From: Lachnospiraceae bacterium | Lineage (GTDB): Bacteria; Bacillota; Clostridia; Lachnospirales; Lachnospiraceae | DNA: 64,000 bases | Assembly (NCBI GenBank): GCA_902363835.1 | Contig: CABJBM010000002.1 | Span: 248,001 to 312,000 of the forward strand | Direction of reading: 5' to 3' | Shown: positions 50,964 to 58,656 of the stretch, in pieces | Layout of the letters: each line of letters starts with the position of its first letter | Position numbering within the stretch: the stretch's first letter is position 1 | Position numbers and translations under genes: made by a program | The notes under the pieces: generated by a model | Database searches by the model: none | Told to the model about the DNA's origin: nothing | What the model saw: only the letters and a program-made list of their open reading frames with translations

Positions 50964-52841
50964 TTAAATTTCACTTCCTGGTCCGATCTCTTGACCTTCT
51001 TCTTTTATCGCATCAGAGTCTTCTCCTGACGAAAGACCTTCCTTCTTATTATTGTTTTCTTCAGACATCTTGTTTTCTTTTTTGATATTCTCCTGCATGG
51101 CAGCTACATCCAAAAGCTCCAACAATCCCTCTATTTCCGTTACCTTGTTGTCCATCTTCAATTCCTTGTAAATGTTTTTTGCAAGCAGATACTGTTTTTT
51201 TGCATCCAGCTTATCGCCTGTCATTTCCTGTTCCCTGCCAGCTTTTATATACTCCTCTGCCTGTTGTTCCTTCTCTTTGATTTCTGTAGATTTCTGTTCA
51301 CTGGAAGCAATCCTGGTCTGGACCAGCTCTCCATGAACCACATCTCCCAACTGTTGATATTTCTCAAGAGCCATAGCATAATAAGCCTTTGCTCCCTCGT
51401 AATCCCCTTCTGAGAACGCCTTATCTCCCTGAGAAGCCAGTTGTGCTGCTCCTGTTTCATCAGATGCTTTTGCCTTTGCTTCCTGGGTGTCTGCTTCTTC
51501 TGCTTCTTCACGCCTGGCATACATGGCCTCTAACACCTCCATTGCCTCCTTGCGTCCTTCCTCAAAATAGGCCCTCGTAGCCAGACTCTTAGCCTGTAAG
51601 TATTTTTCCTCTGCCCTTGCATAATCCCCCTGAGCCGCCAATGTGTCTCCTAACTGAATATAGTCAAACACAGAACGATAATCCGTGATCATGCCAAGCT
51701 GCTTATTAATGTATTCATCTGCAATCCGGTCCGCATACCGGGAGCGTTCCTTTGCCGTTGCATAGCCTGACTGGGCCTCTTCATATTTCTTATTACTGTA
51801 AGCGCTGTCCGCAGCATTTACTGCTTCAATCAGCTTCTGGTAATCGTAAATCTCCCGGATCCGCTTTTTATCTTTCAGTTTCTCAGCTGCCTTCAATGCC
51901 TCCTCGCACTCAATTTTTGCACGCAGATAATTATTGTCCTGGATATATTCAATGGTATTAAAATATTTCTGCTCCATATTTGCGATCTGAGACTGTCTTT
52001 GCCGGTAAAAGATAAGCAGGATCAGGCTGCCAACCAGTACAAGTGTCAGAATAGCGGTAGCTACCGTAATCATCTTCTTAATGCGTTTCTTTTGGTTAGG
52101 GTCCAGAAATACCTTGTCCACATAGATGGCAGCAAACGTATAATTCCCCAGTTCCTTGGGCTGTCTGGACAAAAGCAGGTCTTCAATGCAGTCCAGGCTC
52201 TCCTGAGGTTCCCCTTTAGCTTCAGAAAATACATCATTTAACTCTCCGCCGTCTAAGTTTTCCCATATGCCCCGTGTATACAGCGTGAGAATATCTCCGT
52301 TTACCAGCTTTATCTTTTTGGACACATATGGGGCAAACCCATTTCCCTGACCAATATAGGTATATAGATTGTTCCGCTCCTCATGTCTGGCAAGCACATC
52401 ATCAGGAAGTCTCTTCTCCTTCTTTAAATCGTTTCCAAGAGACATATCCTGAGTCTGTTCTTTCATATTCCCATCCCGGTACAAAAAAAGCCGAGTATTT
52501 CCTGCATAGCCGTAGAGGATATTTGCATAATCCGTCACAATCACGGTGACAGAAGCCTTCAGACGTTTCTGGCTATCCGCCTCCCTAAGTGCCTTATCCG
52601 CTGCCTTTAAGTAAGAAAAGACCACCCTTTTTTTGATGGAAGGATTTTCCTGAAATGCCAGAAGCACCGTTTCAATAGCCAGCCTGGCACTTCTGGCATC
52701 CGACAGTTCATTTAATCCATCCGCAATCACATAACATGCATATTGCTCCAGTTCTACGAATGCAAAATAATCATTATTTTCCAGCTCAGAGCCTGCCTCC
52801 GAAATAAATGCCGTCTTGAATGTACTGTTCTGCTTCCTCAT
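50964..52841 (-). CDS. Membrane protein with PP2C-like pseudophosphatase and TPR domains
   Basis: A 625-aa protein. The N-terminal 245 residues have the PP2C fold (ENNDYFAFVELEQYACYVIADGL, YGYAGNTRLFLY, DILTLYTRGIWENLDGG), but the metal-binding SDGL aspartate is replaced (TRGIW) and GMGGH is GLNEL, so catalysis is unlikely. A membrane helix follows at about 264-288 (VATAILTLVLVGSLILLIF). The outside C-terminal part (300-590) is TPR-like coiled helices with an acidic tail. It may sense or scaffold phosphorylated partners, together with the FHA proteins and the active phosphatase encoded just before it. Confidence 0.8.
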   Translation of the reverse strand: MRKQNSTFKTAFISEAGSELENNDYFAFVELEQYACYVIADGLNELSDARSARLAIETVLLAFQENPSIKKRVVFSYLKAADKALREADSQKRLKASVTVIVTDYANILYGYAGNTRLFLYRDGNMKEQTQDMSLGNDLKKEKRLPDDVLARHEERNNLYTYIGQGNGFAPYVSKKIKLVNGDILTLYTRGIWENLDGGELNDVFSEAKGEPQESLDCIEDLLLSRQPKELGNYTFAAIYVDKVFLDPNQKKRIKKMITVATAILTLVLVGSLILLIFYRQRQSQIANMEQKYFNTIEYIQDNNYLRAKIECEEALKAAEKLKDKKRIREIYDYQKLIEAVNAADSAYSNKKYEEAQSGYATAKERSRYADRIADEYINKQLGMITDYRSVFDYIQLGDTLAAQGDYARAEEKYLQAKSLATRAYFEEGRKEAMEVLEAMYARREEAEEADTQEAKAKASDETGAAQLASQGDKAFSEGDYEGAKAYYAMALEKYQQLGDVVHGELVQTRIASSEQKSTEIKEKEQQAEEYIKAGREQEMTGDKLDAKKQYLLAKNIYKELKMDNKVTEIEGLLELLDVAAMQENIKKENKMSEENNNKKEGLSSGEDSDAIKEEGQEIGPGSEI

Positions 52842-52884
52842 CCTGTATGATCCTCCTGCACCTTTTTCCTATCCCTTTGGTCTT

Positions 52885-53721
52885 TCATCTGACTCGGATA
52901 ATTACAACGGACGAATTGTCCTTATCCTCTTCCTGGCTCGTGTTGATCATTTCTACCAACCGGAATGCTTTCTCCTGAGATGTTCCTGTCTCTTCAAGGC
53001 AGTCCTCCATATCTTTCCACTTCACCCCTTCATATAATCCATCACTCATAAGAAGGACATATTCCCCACGATTAAGTGAGACAGGGGTATCAAAAAATTC
53101 AACATCATGGAATCCATCCTGCCCCACATAGTTATACAGTCGATGATGCTCCAAAAGGGACACCGCCACCTGTCTGGTCAGCTTTCCTTCCATGTATTTC
53201 TGTCTGGCCAGCACATTTATTGTATGCCCTGCAGTCACCGGAACCAGCTCCTTATTCCGGTAGACGGCAATCTTTATATTGCCTGCCGTAGCATAATAGA
53301 GTTTCCGTTCCCTGATTAATATGGCTGCCACAGAGGCGCAGCCCTGATCTTCCTCCAGTTGCTTCAGGATTTCCCTGTTTGCTCCCTGGAATGCCTTTCG
53401 AAAATAATACTGAGGATTATAAAATGCATTATTGTCCCGGAATATGTCCTGGAATACTTCCACAGCCGTCCTGCTGGCGACCTTACCTCCATAATGCTTC
53501 CCCTGTCCATCTGCCAGGACTGCCATAAGTCCTTCCTCAGACTCCACGAATCCATAGGCATCCTCCTGGATCTCACGAGTTCCGATGGTCATACTTGCTG
53601 CCGTTTCACAGCATTTCACTTGTTCTTTTCTCCCTAAAGCTACCGACAACCAAAGCCGGTATAATGTCAGGCCACTGCCGGCCGCACCCAAAGCAATGGC
53701 TATGTATCCAGGAATTGTCAT
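52885..53721 (-). CDS. PP2C-family Ser/Thr phosphatase, membrane-anchored
   Basis: A 278-aa protein with an N-terminal membrane helix (IAIALGAAGSGLTLYRLWL). The phosphatase core has MTIGTREIQEDAYGF, VLADGQGKHYGGKVAS, LLMSDGLYEGV and DKDNSSVVIIRV, so the metal aspartates in ADG, SDG and DNSS are all present. It would remove phosphate from Ser/Thr residues. In type VI systems a PppA phosphatase opposes a PpkA kinase on an FHA protein; here two FHA proteins flank this gene but no kinase is found in the window. Confidence 0.88.
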   Translation of the reverse strand: MTIPGYIAIALGAAGSGLTLYRLWLSVALGRKEQVKCCETAASMTIGTREIQEDAYGFVESEEGLMAVLADGQGKHYGGKVASRTAVEVFQDIFRDNNAFYNPQYYFRKAFQGANREILKQLEEDQGCASVAAILIRERKLYYATAGNIKIAVYRNKELVPVTAGHTINVLARQKYMEGKLTRQVAVSLLEHHRLYNYVGQDGFHDVEFFDTPVSLNRGEYVLLMSDGLYEGVKWKDMEDCLEETGTSQEKAFRLVEMINTSQEEDKDNSSVVIIRVR

Positions 53722-53736
53722 GGTTTCCTCCTGTCC

Positions 53737-54273
53737 TTACTGTTCATGCCCTTTATCTGGTTTATTCCCGCCCTTATCATTCCACATAAAATTTTCTCCG
53801 CAAAAAGGGACGAATACAAACTTGCTGTCACCCATTTCAATCACATCAAAGGAGTTTAAAACGGTTGGGGTATAGACAGCCGCATCATTATGATACACTA
53901 GTCCGTTACTATCCCCCGGCAAAAGAACGGTTTCCTTCTTTTTCGGGTCAAACACAATTACCCCATGATTCCTGCGGGAAATCTTGTTGTCTCCCAATAT
54001 CTGGATATCCATATCATCCGCCCGACCCACAAAGTTCTTTCCGGACTTGATCTTATAGTCCTTCCCCTGCCTTGGACCAGAGATACAAATAATCCAGCCG
54101 CATACCGGAGATATTTCCTGAACAAACAGTAGTTCCTCCAACTCCTCCCCACTTTTACTGCCTGTTTCCTGTTTCTCTTTGGTAGCAGTTTCAATATTAC
54201 AGTACGGGCATACTGTCCCATACCTCCTTGATGAAAATAGATGCCCGTTCTGGCATCGGATCAGATTGCTCAT
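53737..54273 (-). CDS. FHA-domain protein with N-terminal zinc ribbon
   Basis: A 178-aa cytoplasmic protein. It opens with a ribbon (CQNGHLFSSRRYGTVCPYC). The FHA domain covers about residues 60-160, with GKNFVGRADDMDIQI, the phosphothreonine-binding ISRRNHGVIVFD and SNGLVYHN. FHA domains bind phosphothreonine peptides. The neighbouring PP2C phosphatase probably reverses the signal that recruits it. Confidence 0.88.
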   Translation of the reverse strand: MSNLIRCQNGHLFSSRRYGTVCPYCNIETATKEKQETGSKSGEELEELLFVQEISPVCGWIICISGPRQGKDYKIKSGKNFVGRADDMDIQILGDNKISRRNHGVIVFDPKKKETVLLPGDSNGLVYHNDAAVYTPTVLNSFDVIEMGDSKFVFVPFCGENFMWNDKGGNKPDKGHEQ

Positions 54274-54349
54274 TATCTTCAGCTCCTTTTTCTCTTCTTT
54301 TTAACACTTATTCCTATATCCTGCCGACTTCCTGCTTTTAATGTCCGGT

Positions 54350-54904
54350 TTATCGCAGCAACAACCGATTCAGCCCAACATACAAACAGTCTCCCCGATC
54401 CAGTCGGCATGGGGTATCGGCCGATAGTCTGTAAAGCCGGCCATCCCCCGCTTTTCTCACGCTAATCCCATTGGCACTGCCCAAATCCTCCACATACCAG
54501 TTTCCGGAGGAAAAGTTTAACACCGCATGCTCAATGTCCACCATACTGGCATAAGAGCTGCCGCTTAAATCCACATCCACATGGTTTTCCTTTACATCAC
54601 GTCCGATTACTGCAGTAGTTTTCCCATACAGTTCCCAGACCATCCGAGCCCTATCCTCTTCACTTAACAACACAAGCTCTGTAATCAATTCCGAATCTGT
54701 CGGCAGGCCGCCGTGGATCCGTCCTACAGATTCTTTTCGCCTCCGGTCATTTAACGCCAGAACCAGAAATACACATGCCAGGATGCCAGCGGCCCACATC
54801 ACCGCTCTCTGGCCTTGGAACTGATTTGGATACGACCACGTCACCCCTGATAATGTTAACCAAACAGTTGCTGCCTCTAAGTCTATCATGCGCTTTTGGT
54901 TCAT
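54350..54904 (-). CDS. Membrane-anchored FHA-domain protein
   Basis: About 184 residues. The N-terminus has two hydrophobic stretches (AATVWLTLSGVTWSY and AVMWAAGILACVFLVLAL), then a linker, then an FHA domain at about 95-180 (TTAVIGRDVKENHVDVDLSG, MVDIEHAVLNFSSGNWYVED, LGSANGISVRK). The expected GR, SR/H and NG elements are partly altered (VDIEHA), so phosphopeptide binding is plausible but less certain. The ATG at 54904 follows GGGAGGAAAA. It sits between the J-domain and zinc-ribbon FHA genes. Confidence 0.85.
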   Translation of the reverse strand: MNQKRMIDLEAATVWLTLSGVTWSYPNQFQGQRAVMWAAGILACVFLVLALNDRRRKESVGRIHGGLPTDSELITELVLLSEEDRARMVWELYGKTTAVIGRDVKENHVDVDLSGSSYASMVDIEHAVLNFSSGNWYVEDLGSANGISVRKAGDGRLYRLSADTPCRLDRGDCLYVGLNRLLLR

Positions 54905-54941
54905 CTTTTTTCCTCCCGTTTTTATCACCCAACAGACATAT

Positions 54942-55391
54942 TTATTTCTTTATGCCCATATATCTTTCAAACGTCTCCGTCATATCAATTGGATTTGTCT
55001 TTGTTTTCCCACTTTTATTCAACGCTTTCTCATCCATTTTCCCATTTTTAGGCTGAAAACCAAAAAACTGTGCAAATTGCTCATCCATATGGCTGAAATT
55101 AAAATTCATGGAACTTTGTGCTGATCGTTCCTCTGTTGTCGCCTTTCTCTTTTTTTCTTTTTTTGCAGTATTTTTTTCTTCTGCCTTCAGTATCTGGTCA
55201 TATTCCTGTTTCTTCCGAGGGTTCTGCAAAATGGTATAGGCTTCTGATATTTCCTGAAACCGTTCTTCTCTGTCATTATTTCCCGGATTGGCATCCGGAT
55301 GGTACTTTTTGGAAAGCCTCCGATATGCCTTTTTTATCTCTTCCTCTGTAGCTGTATTTGTAATTCCCAACACACAGTATAAATTCTTCAT
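54942..55391 (-). CDS. J-domain (DnaJ-like) protein
   Basis: A 149-aa protein. Residues 1-65 are a complete J domain, YCVLGITNTATEEEIKKAYR with the HPD triad in KKYHPDANPGN. A basic linker (KKEKKRKATTEE) precedes a C-terminal segment of unknown role. J proteins stimulate Hsp70 ATPases. The large Hsp70/actin-fold ATPase at the end of the same gene array is the obvious partner. It is encoded 12-40 nt from its neighbours. Confidence 0.9.
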   Translation of the reverse strand: MKNLYCVLGITNTATEEEIKKAYRRLSKKYHPDANPGNNDREERFQEISEAYTILQNPRKKQEYDQILKAEEKNTAKKEKKRKATTEERSAQSSMNFNFSHMDEQFAQFFGFQPKNGKMDEKALNKSGKTKTNPIDMTETFERYMGIKK

Positions 55392-55479
55392 TCTGCCCAT
55401 ATCCTTCCCTGCTCATGTCATCTATTGACCTTTGAAAAAAGGGCGCATCCGTTTTTCCCGGCTGCACCCTTTTTATCCC

Positions 55480-55908
55480 TTATGCGGCCGGATATCCACC
55501 TTCCACCGTAATCATACCTAACTTATCTTTCTTCTGCTTGATCGTTAATGTGAACGTTCCAGTTCCTTCCACATCCCCATAATCCTCCTTATAGTCAATT
55601 ACAAAGGCATTTGGGAAATAGTATTTTCTTTCCATAATCCCGGCTGCTATATGTTCCACTGTCACCTTCCGGTAGCAGTCGGATTTTTCTGCCGGAACTA
55701 CCGACCACAGAGCCAGTTTTCTGGTGCTGTCAAACGGATCTCCATCCACAGCGGTTAAAATTCTTCCCGTTATGGTCAGAGTACTGCCCACGTCCTTGGT
55801 TCTGGCATTGGAATCCAGCGGAATATCCGTGGTAAACTTCACACTGCGCACACTTTCTTTTGCAATTTCAAAGCTTTCCTGTCCCTCGATTTTCACTATG
55901 TATGACAT
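55480..55908 (-). CDS. Tail-tube (Hcp-like) protein, copy 2
   Basis: A 142-aa beta-rich protein homologous to the next gene upstream: SNARTKDVGSTLTITGRIL, LALWSVVPAEKSDCYRKVTV and YYFPNAFVIDYKEDYGDVEG align block by block. The size and fold pattern fit Hcp/phage tail-tube subunits, which stack as hexamers inside the sheath. It follows the sheath and first tube genes. AGGAGGAAA precedes it. Confidence 0.8.
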   Translation of the reverse strand: MSYIVKIEGQESFEIAKESVRSVKFTTDIPLDSNARTKDVGSTLTITGRILTAVDGDPFDSTRKLALWSVVPAEKSDCYRKVTVEHIAAGIMERKYYFPNAFVIDYKEDYGDVEGTGTFTLTIKQKKDKLGMITVEGGYPAA

Positions 55909-55932
55909 GACTGTTTCCTCCTTTCGATTTCA

Positions 55933-56364
55933 TTATTCGCCGCCAAAGCCGCCTTCAATTTTAGTCGCCGCATTTTCATCTTTCTTCTGTTTCATGTGAA
56001 TGTAGAAGGTTCCCACACCGCTCTCATCATCCACCTCCTCGGTGTACTCCATGACGAATGCATTTGGAAGAGTGAACTGGCGCACCACCTGACTGGCGGA
56101 TACTACAGTGACTTCAGCGTTCCTATAGCAGTCTGCCTTTTCAGACGGCACCTGAGACCACTTAACCAGCCCCAAGGTGGGATCATTTCCTTCTCCTCCC
56201 AGCTTATACAGCATTTTACCCCATACCTTCACTGTCAGGCCAAAATCTGTGGCTCTTGCGTTGGAATCCGCCGAGGAAATGGAGTCAAAATCCACTTTTG
56301 TAATGCTCCGCTCATCAAACACGATTTCCTCTGGTCCTCCGGTGATCTTCATTCGAAATCCCAT
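55933..56364 (-). CDS. Tail-tube (Hcp-like) protein, copy 1
   Basis: A 143-aa paralogue of the protein encoded next: SNARATDFGLTVKVWGKMLY, GLVKWSQVPSEKADCYRNAE, FTLPNAFVMEYTEEVDDESG. Two different tube-type subunits suggest one forms the tube and the other an initiator, terminator or spike-adaptor ring, as in some phage-like machines. It lies 46 nt after the sheath gene. Confidence 0.8.
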   Translation of the reverse strand: MGFRMKITGGPEEIVFDERSITKVDFDSISSADSNARATDFGLTVKVWGKMLYKLGGEGNDPTLGLVKWSQVPSEKADCYRNAEVTVVSASQVVRQFTLPNAFVMEYTEEVDDESGVGTFYIHMKQKKDENAATKIEGGFGGE

Positions 56365-56410
56365 GCTTATTTCCTCCTTTTCTTCTGATAAATTTATGCT
56401 TCAAAGGCTA

Positions 56411-58594
56411 TTACGCCTTATTCGCCGATAATCGGTTGATCTCAACTTCTAAATTCTTAACATTACCATTAAAGGTAATATCCAGGGTACAGAAGCCTGC
56501 TTCCTCGTTGATGCTGCAGATGATGTCATCTCCTGCTCCAAGGATTCCATTTAGATATTCCCTTCTGGAAAGCCACCTGCTCTTCTGGCTGTTAGGATTA
56601 TTGGAAAAGAACTGGACAATGGAATCCTCCTTAAAATCCCCGGTTCCATGACGCATCACCCGTTCAATATAAGTAGTTACCTGTGTTTTATGAATCGGTT
56701 CAAACATCGAACCATCAGACATCAAGTTCCGTGCCTTGTAAACCATGATCTTTGTTATGTCATTTCCTTTATATGAAGCATTTTCAGAACTGAATATAAA
56801 TCCAAAGTTCTTCCGATTGATATCGTTTTTAATAGAATTGGTGAATCCCGTAATCTCCTTTGCCATGGTAGTACAGGCGATGAGCCCATGATCATCCGCC
56901 TCAATGTCAAACCTCACTCCCGGCAGCTCCATATCCAGCTTAACACCAGGGCCAAACTTTGACTTTAAGTATTCTGGGCATTGATAAGCTGCCGTAATGC
57001 CAGCCGCTACATAAGCAGCTCCCACATAAACACCGTCAATCCACAGCTTCATGATGTCTTCCTTTTCCCTGGAAAGCTCCGCCGTTTGATTATCACCGAC
57101 TACCATCCGGCTGTCTAAAACGACTCCTGATTTATCTTTCGGAATAATTGTATAGTTTGGCAGACAGGGAATGGCAAACTCACTGTACTCTTTTCCCATA
57201 AGAGCGGCGCAGCGATCCTCATATTTACCAATCCCCTCGGTTGCCAAAGCATTGAATGTAGTGCTGTCATCTGCCTCATAGCTGAAAAAGCACTGCACTT
57301 TGTAATCCTTAAAGACATCAAGAAGCCTTATTAAAGATTCCACGCTGTTAGTATCATTCTTTTCTGTCTTGGAATTTCCTTTAAACCGCTCTCTGGTCAG
57401 CTTCATCTTACTGTTCTGGTCTAAAGATACGTTAGGTACAATGGCATACCAGACTGTGTTTGCAAAATCATTCTTTGCATTCACTGTGGTTAGGTACGTA
57501 ATCAGCCTGGGAATGTTGCTGCTCTTTGCCAGCATCTCATTGGACACGTTAGTCACCAGCATAGAAGGACGCATTCCTTTCAGCTTCTTCGGATACTGTT
57601 CAAAATAGCACCAAGCCCCCAGCAGTCTTTCAATCAGCGGCTTTACGGTCTTGATAAAGGCATCTTTGGATTCCTTGTAAAATTCCAGATAAGAATTATA
57701 ATTGGCAACCTCTGCTGCTATGTCAATGCTGCTTTCCATAGTGGAGGACAAGGGGCAGAAGGTTCTGGCAATCAAAGCTCCCACATAATCATTATTCTCT
57801 TCATTCAGAACTTCATAGTCCTCTTTCAAAGCTTCGATTAACCCCATATTCACATTGTCATCAATCGTTGTCAGGTCTGTGCTTTCCACCTTGGGTGCCT
57901 CTAAGACTCTCAGCTCCCCCTGCTCACCCATACTTAAAACACCTAAGGCCAAAGGCGTGCTGTCTTTTTTATCTCCTCCATCTCCCAAAAGAAGCCTGGT
58001 TTTGATGTCCTCAATCGCCAGAGGCAGCAAGGCCATGATATTGTTATAATTGGCACTTGCCTCCTCAAACATGACATTCAGCTTATCCCCTAAATCTCTT
58101 TTATGGGGATCCTCCTCATCCAGTTTGGCATATTCGCCATAAGTATATTGCAGTTCCTTCCGGTTCTGTTTGATGGAATCCATTACTTTTTTCGGAGAAA
58201 TCATGTCCGTAAGCTTTTCAAACTTGAAGTCCACGTTAATGGTCCCCTCAGAGCGCTTCGTTTCCACCATGGACATGAGCATTCCCATGAATTCATTTTG
58301 ACGATTTAAAGGGATTTCCGTCAACATTTCCTCTGGCACCTGCTCCGGCTTATCCAACTGATAAACCACCTTCTGATTGTTGGCATTATAATAACAATAA
58401 ACAGTCGGAGCAAATTTCTCCAAAAGCTCATCAAAACTGCGAACCATTAAATAATCATTGATTTCCTTAATTTTTTCATCAGACAGGCTCTCCACCCCCC
58501 GGACATCCCCAACCAAAGTTAGTAAGTCCATTTTTTCCGGATTTATAACCTCCATCAGCATAGTCCGGTTGGTCTGCTTTATTACGTTTCCCAT
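56411..58594 (-). CDS. Contractile sheath protein with TssB-like and TssC-like regions
   Basis: A 727-aa protein. After a 110-residue N-terminal extension, GTINVDFKFEKLTDMISPKK (residues 117-136) and the helices to about 210 resemble TssB, whose hallmark is a strand followed by DFSP and a helix. The remaining 500 residues resemble TssC: LPNYTIIPKDKSGVVLDSRM, IDGVYVGAAYVAAGITAAYQ, and a C-terminal DSIVQFFSNNPNSQKSRWLS with final beta strands. In type VI systems these are two proteins; a single chain would be unusual. The identification rests on pattern plus the adjacent tube genes. Confidence 0.75.
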   Translation of the reverse strand: MGNVIKQTNRTMLMEVINPEKMDLLTLVGDVRGVESLSDEKIKEINDYLMVRSFDELLEKFAPTVYCYYNANNQKVVYQLDKPEQVPEEMLTEIPLNRQNEFMGMLMSMVETKRSEGTINVDFKFEKLTDMISPKKVMDSIKQNRKELQYTYGEYAKLDEEDPHKRDLGDKLNVMFEEASANYNNIMALLPLAIEDIKTRLLLGDGGDKKDSTPLALGVLSMGEQGELRVLEAPKVESTDLTTIDDNVNMGLIEALKEDYEVLNEENNDYVGALIARTFCPLSSTMESSIDIAAEVANYNSYLEFYKESKDAFIKTVKPLIERLLGAWCYFEQYPKKLKGMRPSMLVTNVSNEMLAKSSNIPRLITYLTTVNAKNDFANTVWYAIVPNVSLDQNSKMKLTRERFKGNSKTEKNDTNSVESLIRLLDVFKDYKVQCFFSYEADDSTTFNALATEGIGKYEDRCAALMGKEYSEFAIPCLPNYTIIPKDKSGVVLDSRMVVGDNQTAELSREKEDIMKLWIDGVYVGAAYVAAGITAAYQCPEYLKSKFGPGVKLDMELPGVRFDIEADDHGLIACTTMAKEITGFTNSIKNDINRKNFGFIFSSENASYKGNDITKIMVYKARNLMSDGSMFEPIHKTQVTTYIERVMRHGTGDFKEDSIVQFFSNNPNSQKSRWLSRREYLNGILGAGDDIICSINEEAGFCTLDITFNGNVKNLEVEINRLSANKA

Positions 58595-58656
58595 ATTGCT
58601 TATTCCTCCTCTTGTTATCTATCTGAAAGGATAAGCGCACACTAGTTCTTTCATTG

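Noticed and set aside
50964..52841. Active phosphatase call for the 625-aa PP2C-like protein
   Set aside because: The metal-binding SDG and GMGGH positions are replaced, so I describe it as a pseudophosphatase instead.
44310..58594. Prophage interpretation of the sheath, tube and spike genes
   Set aside because: No capsid, portal, terminase, integrase, holin or lysin gene is seen, whereas FHA, PP2C, vWA, J-domain and Rhs genes are, which fits an injection machine better.
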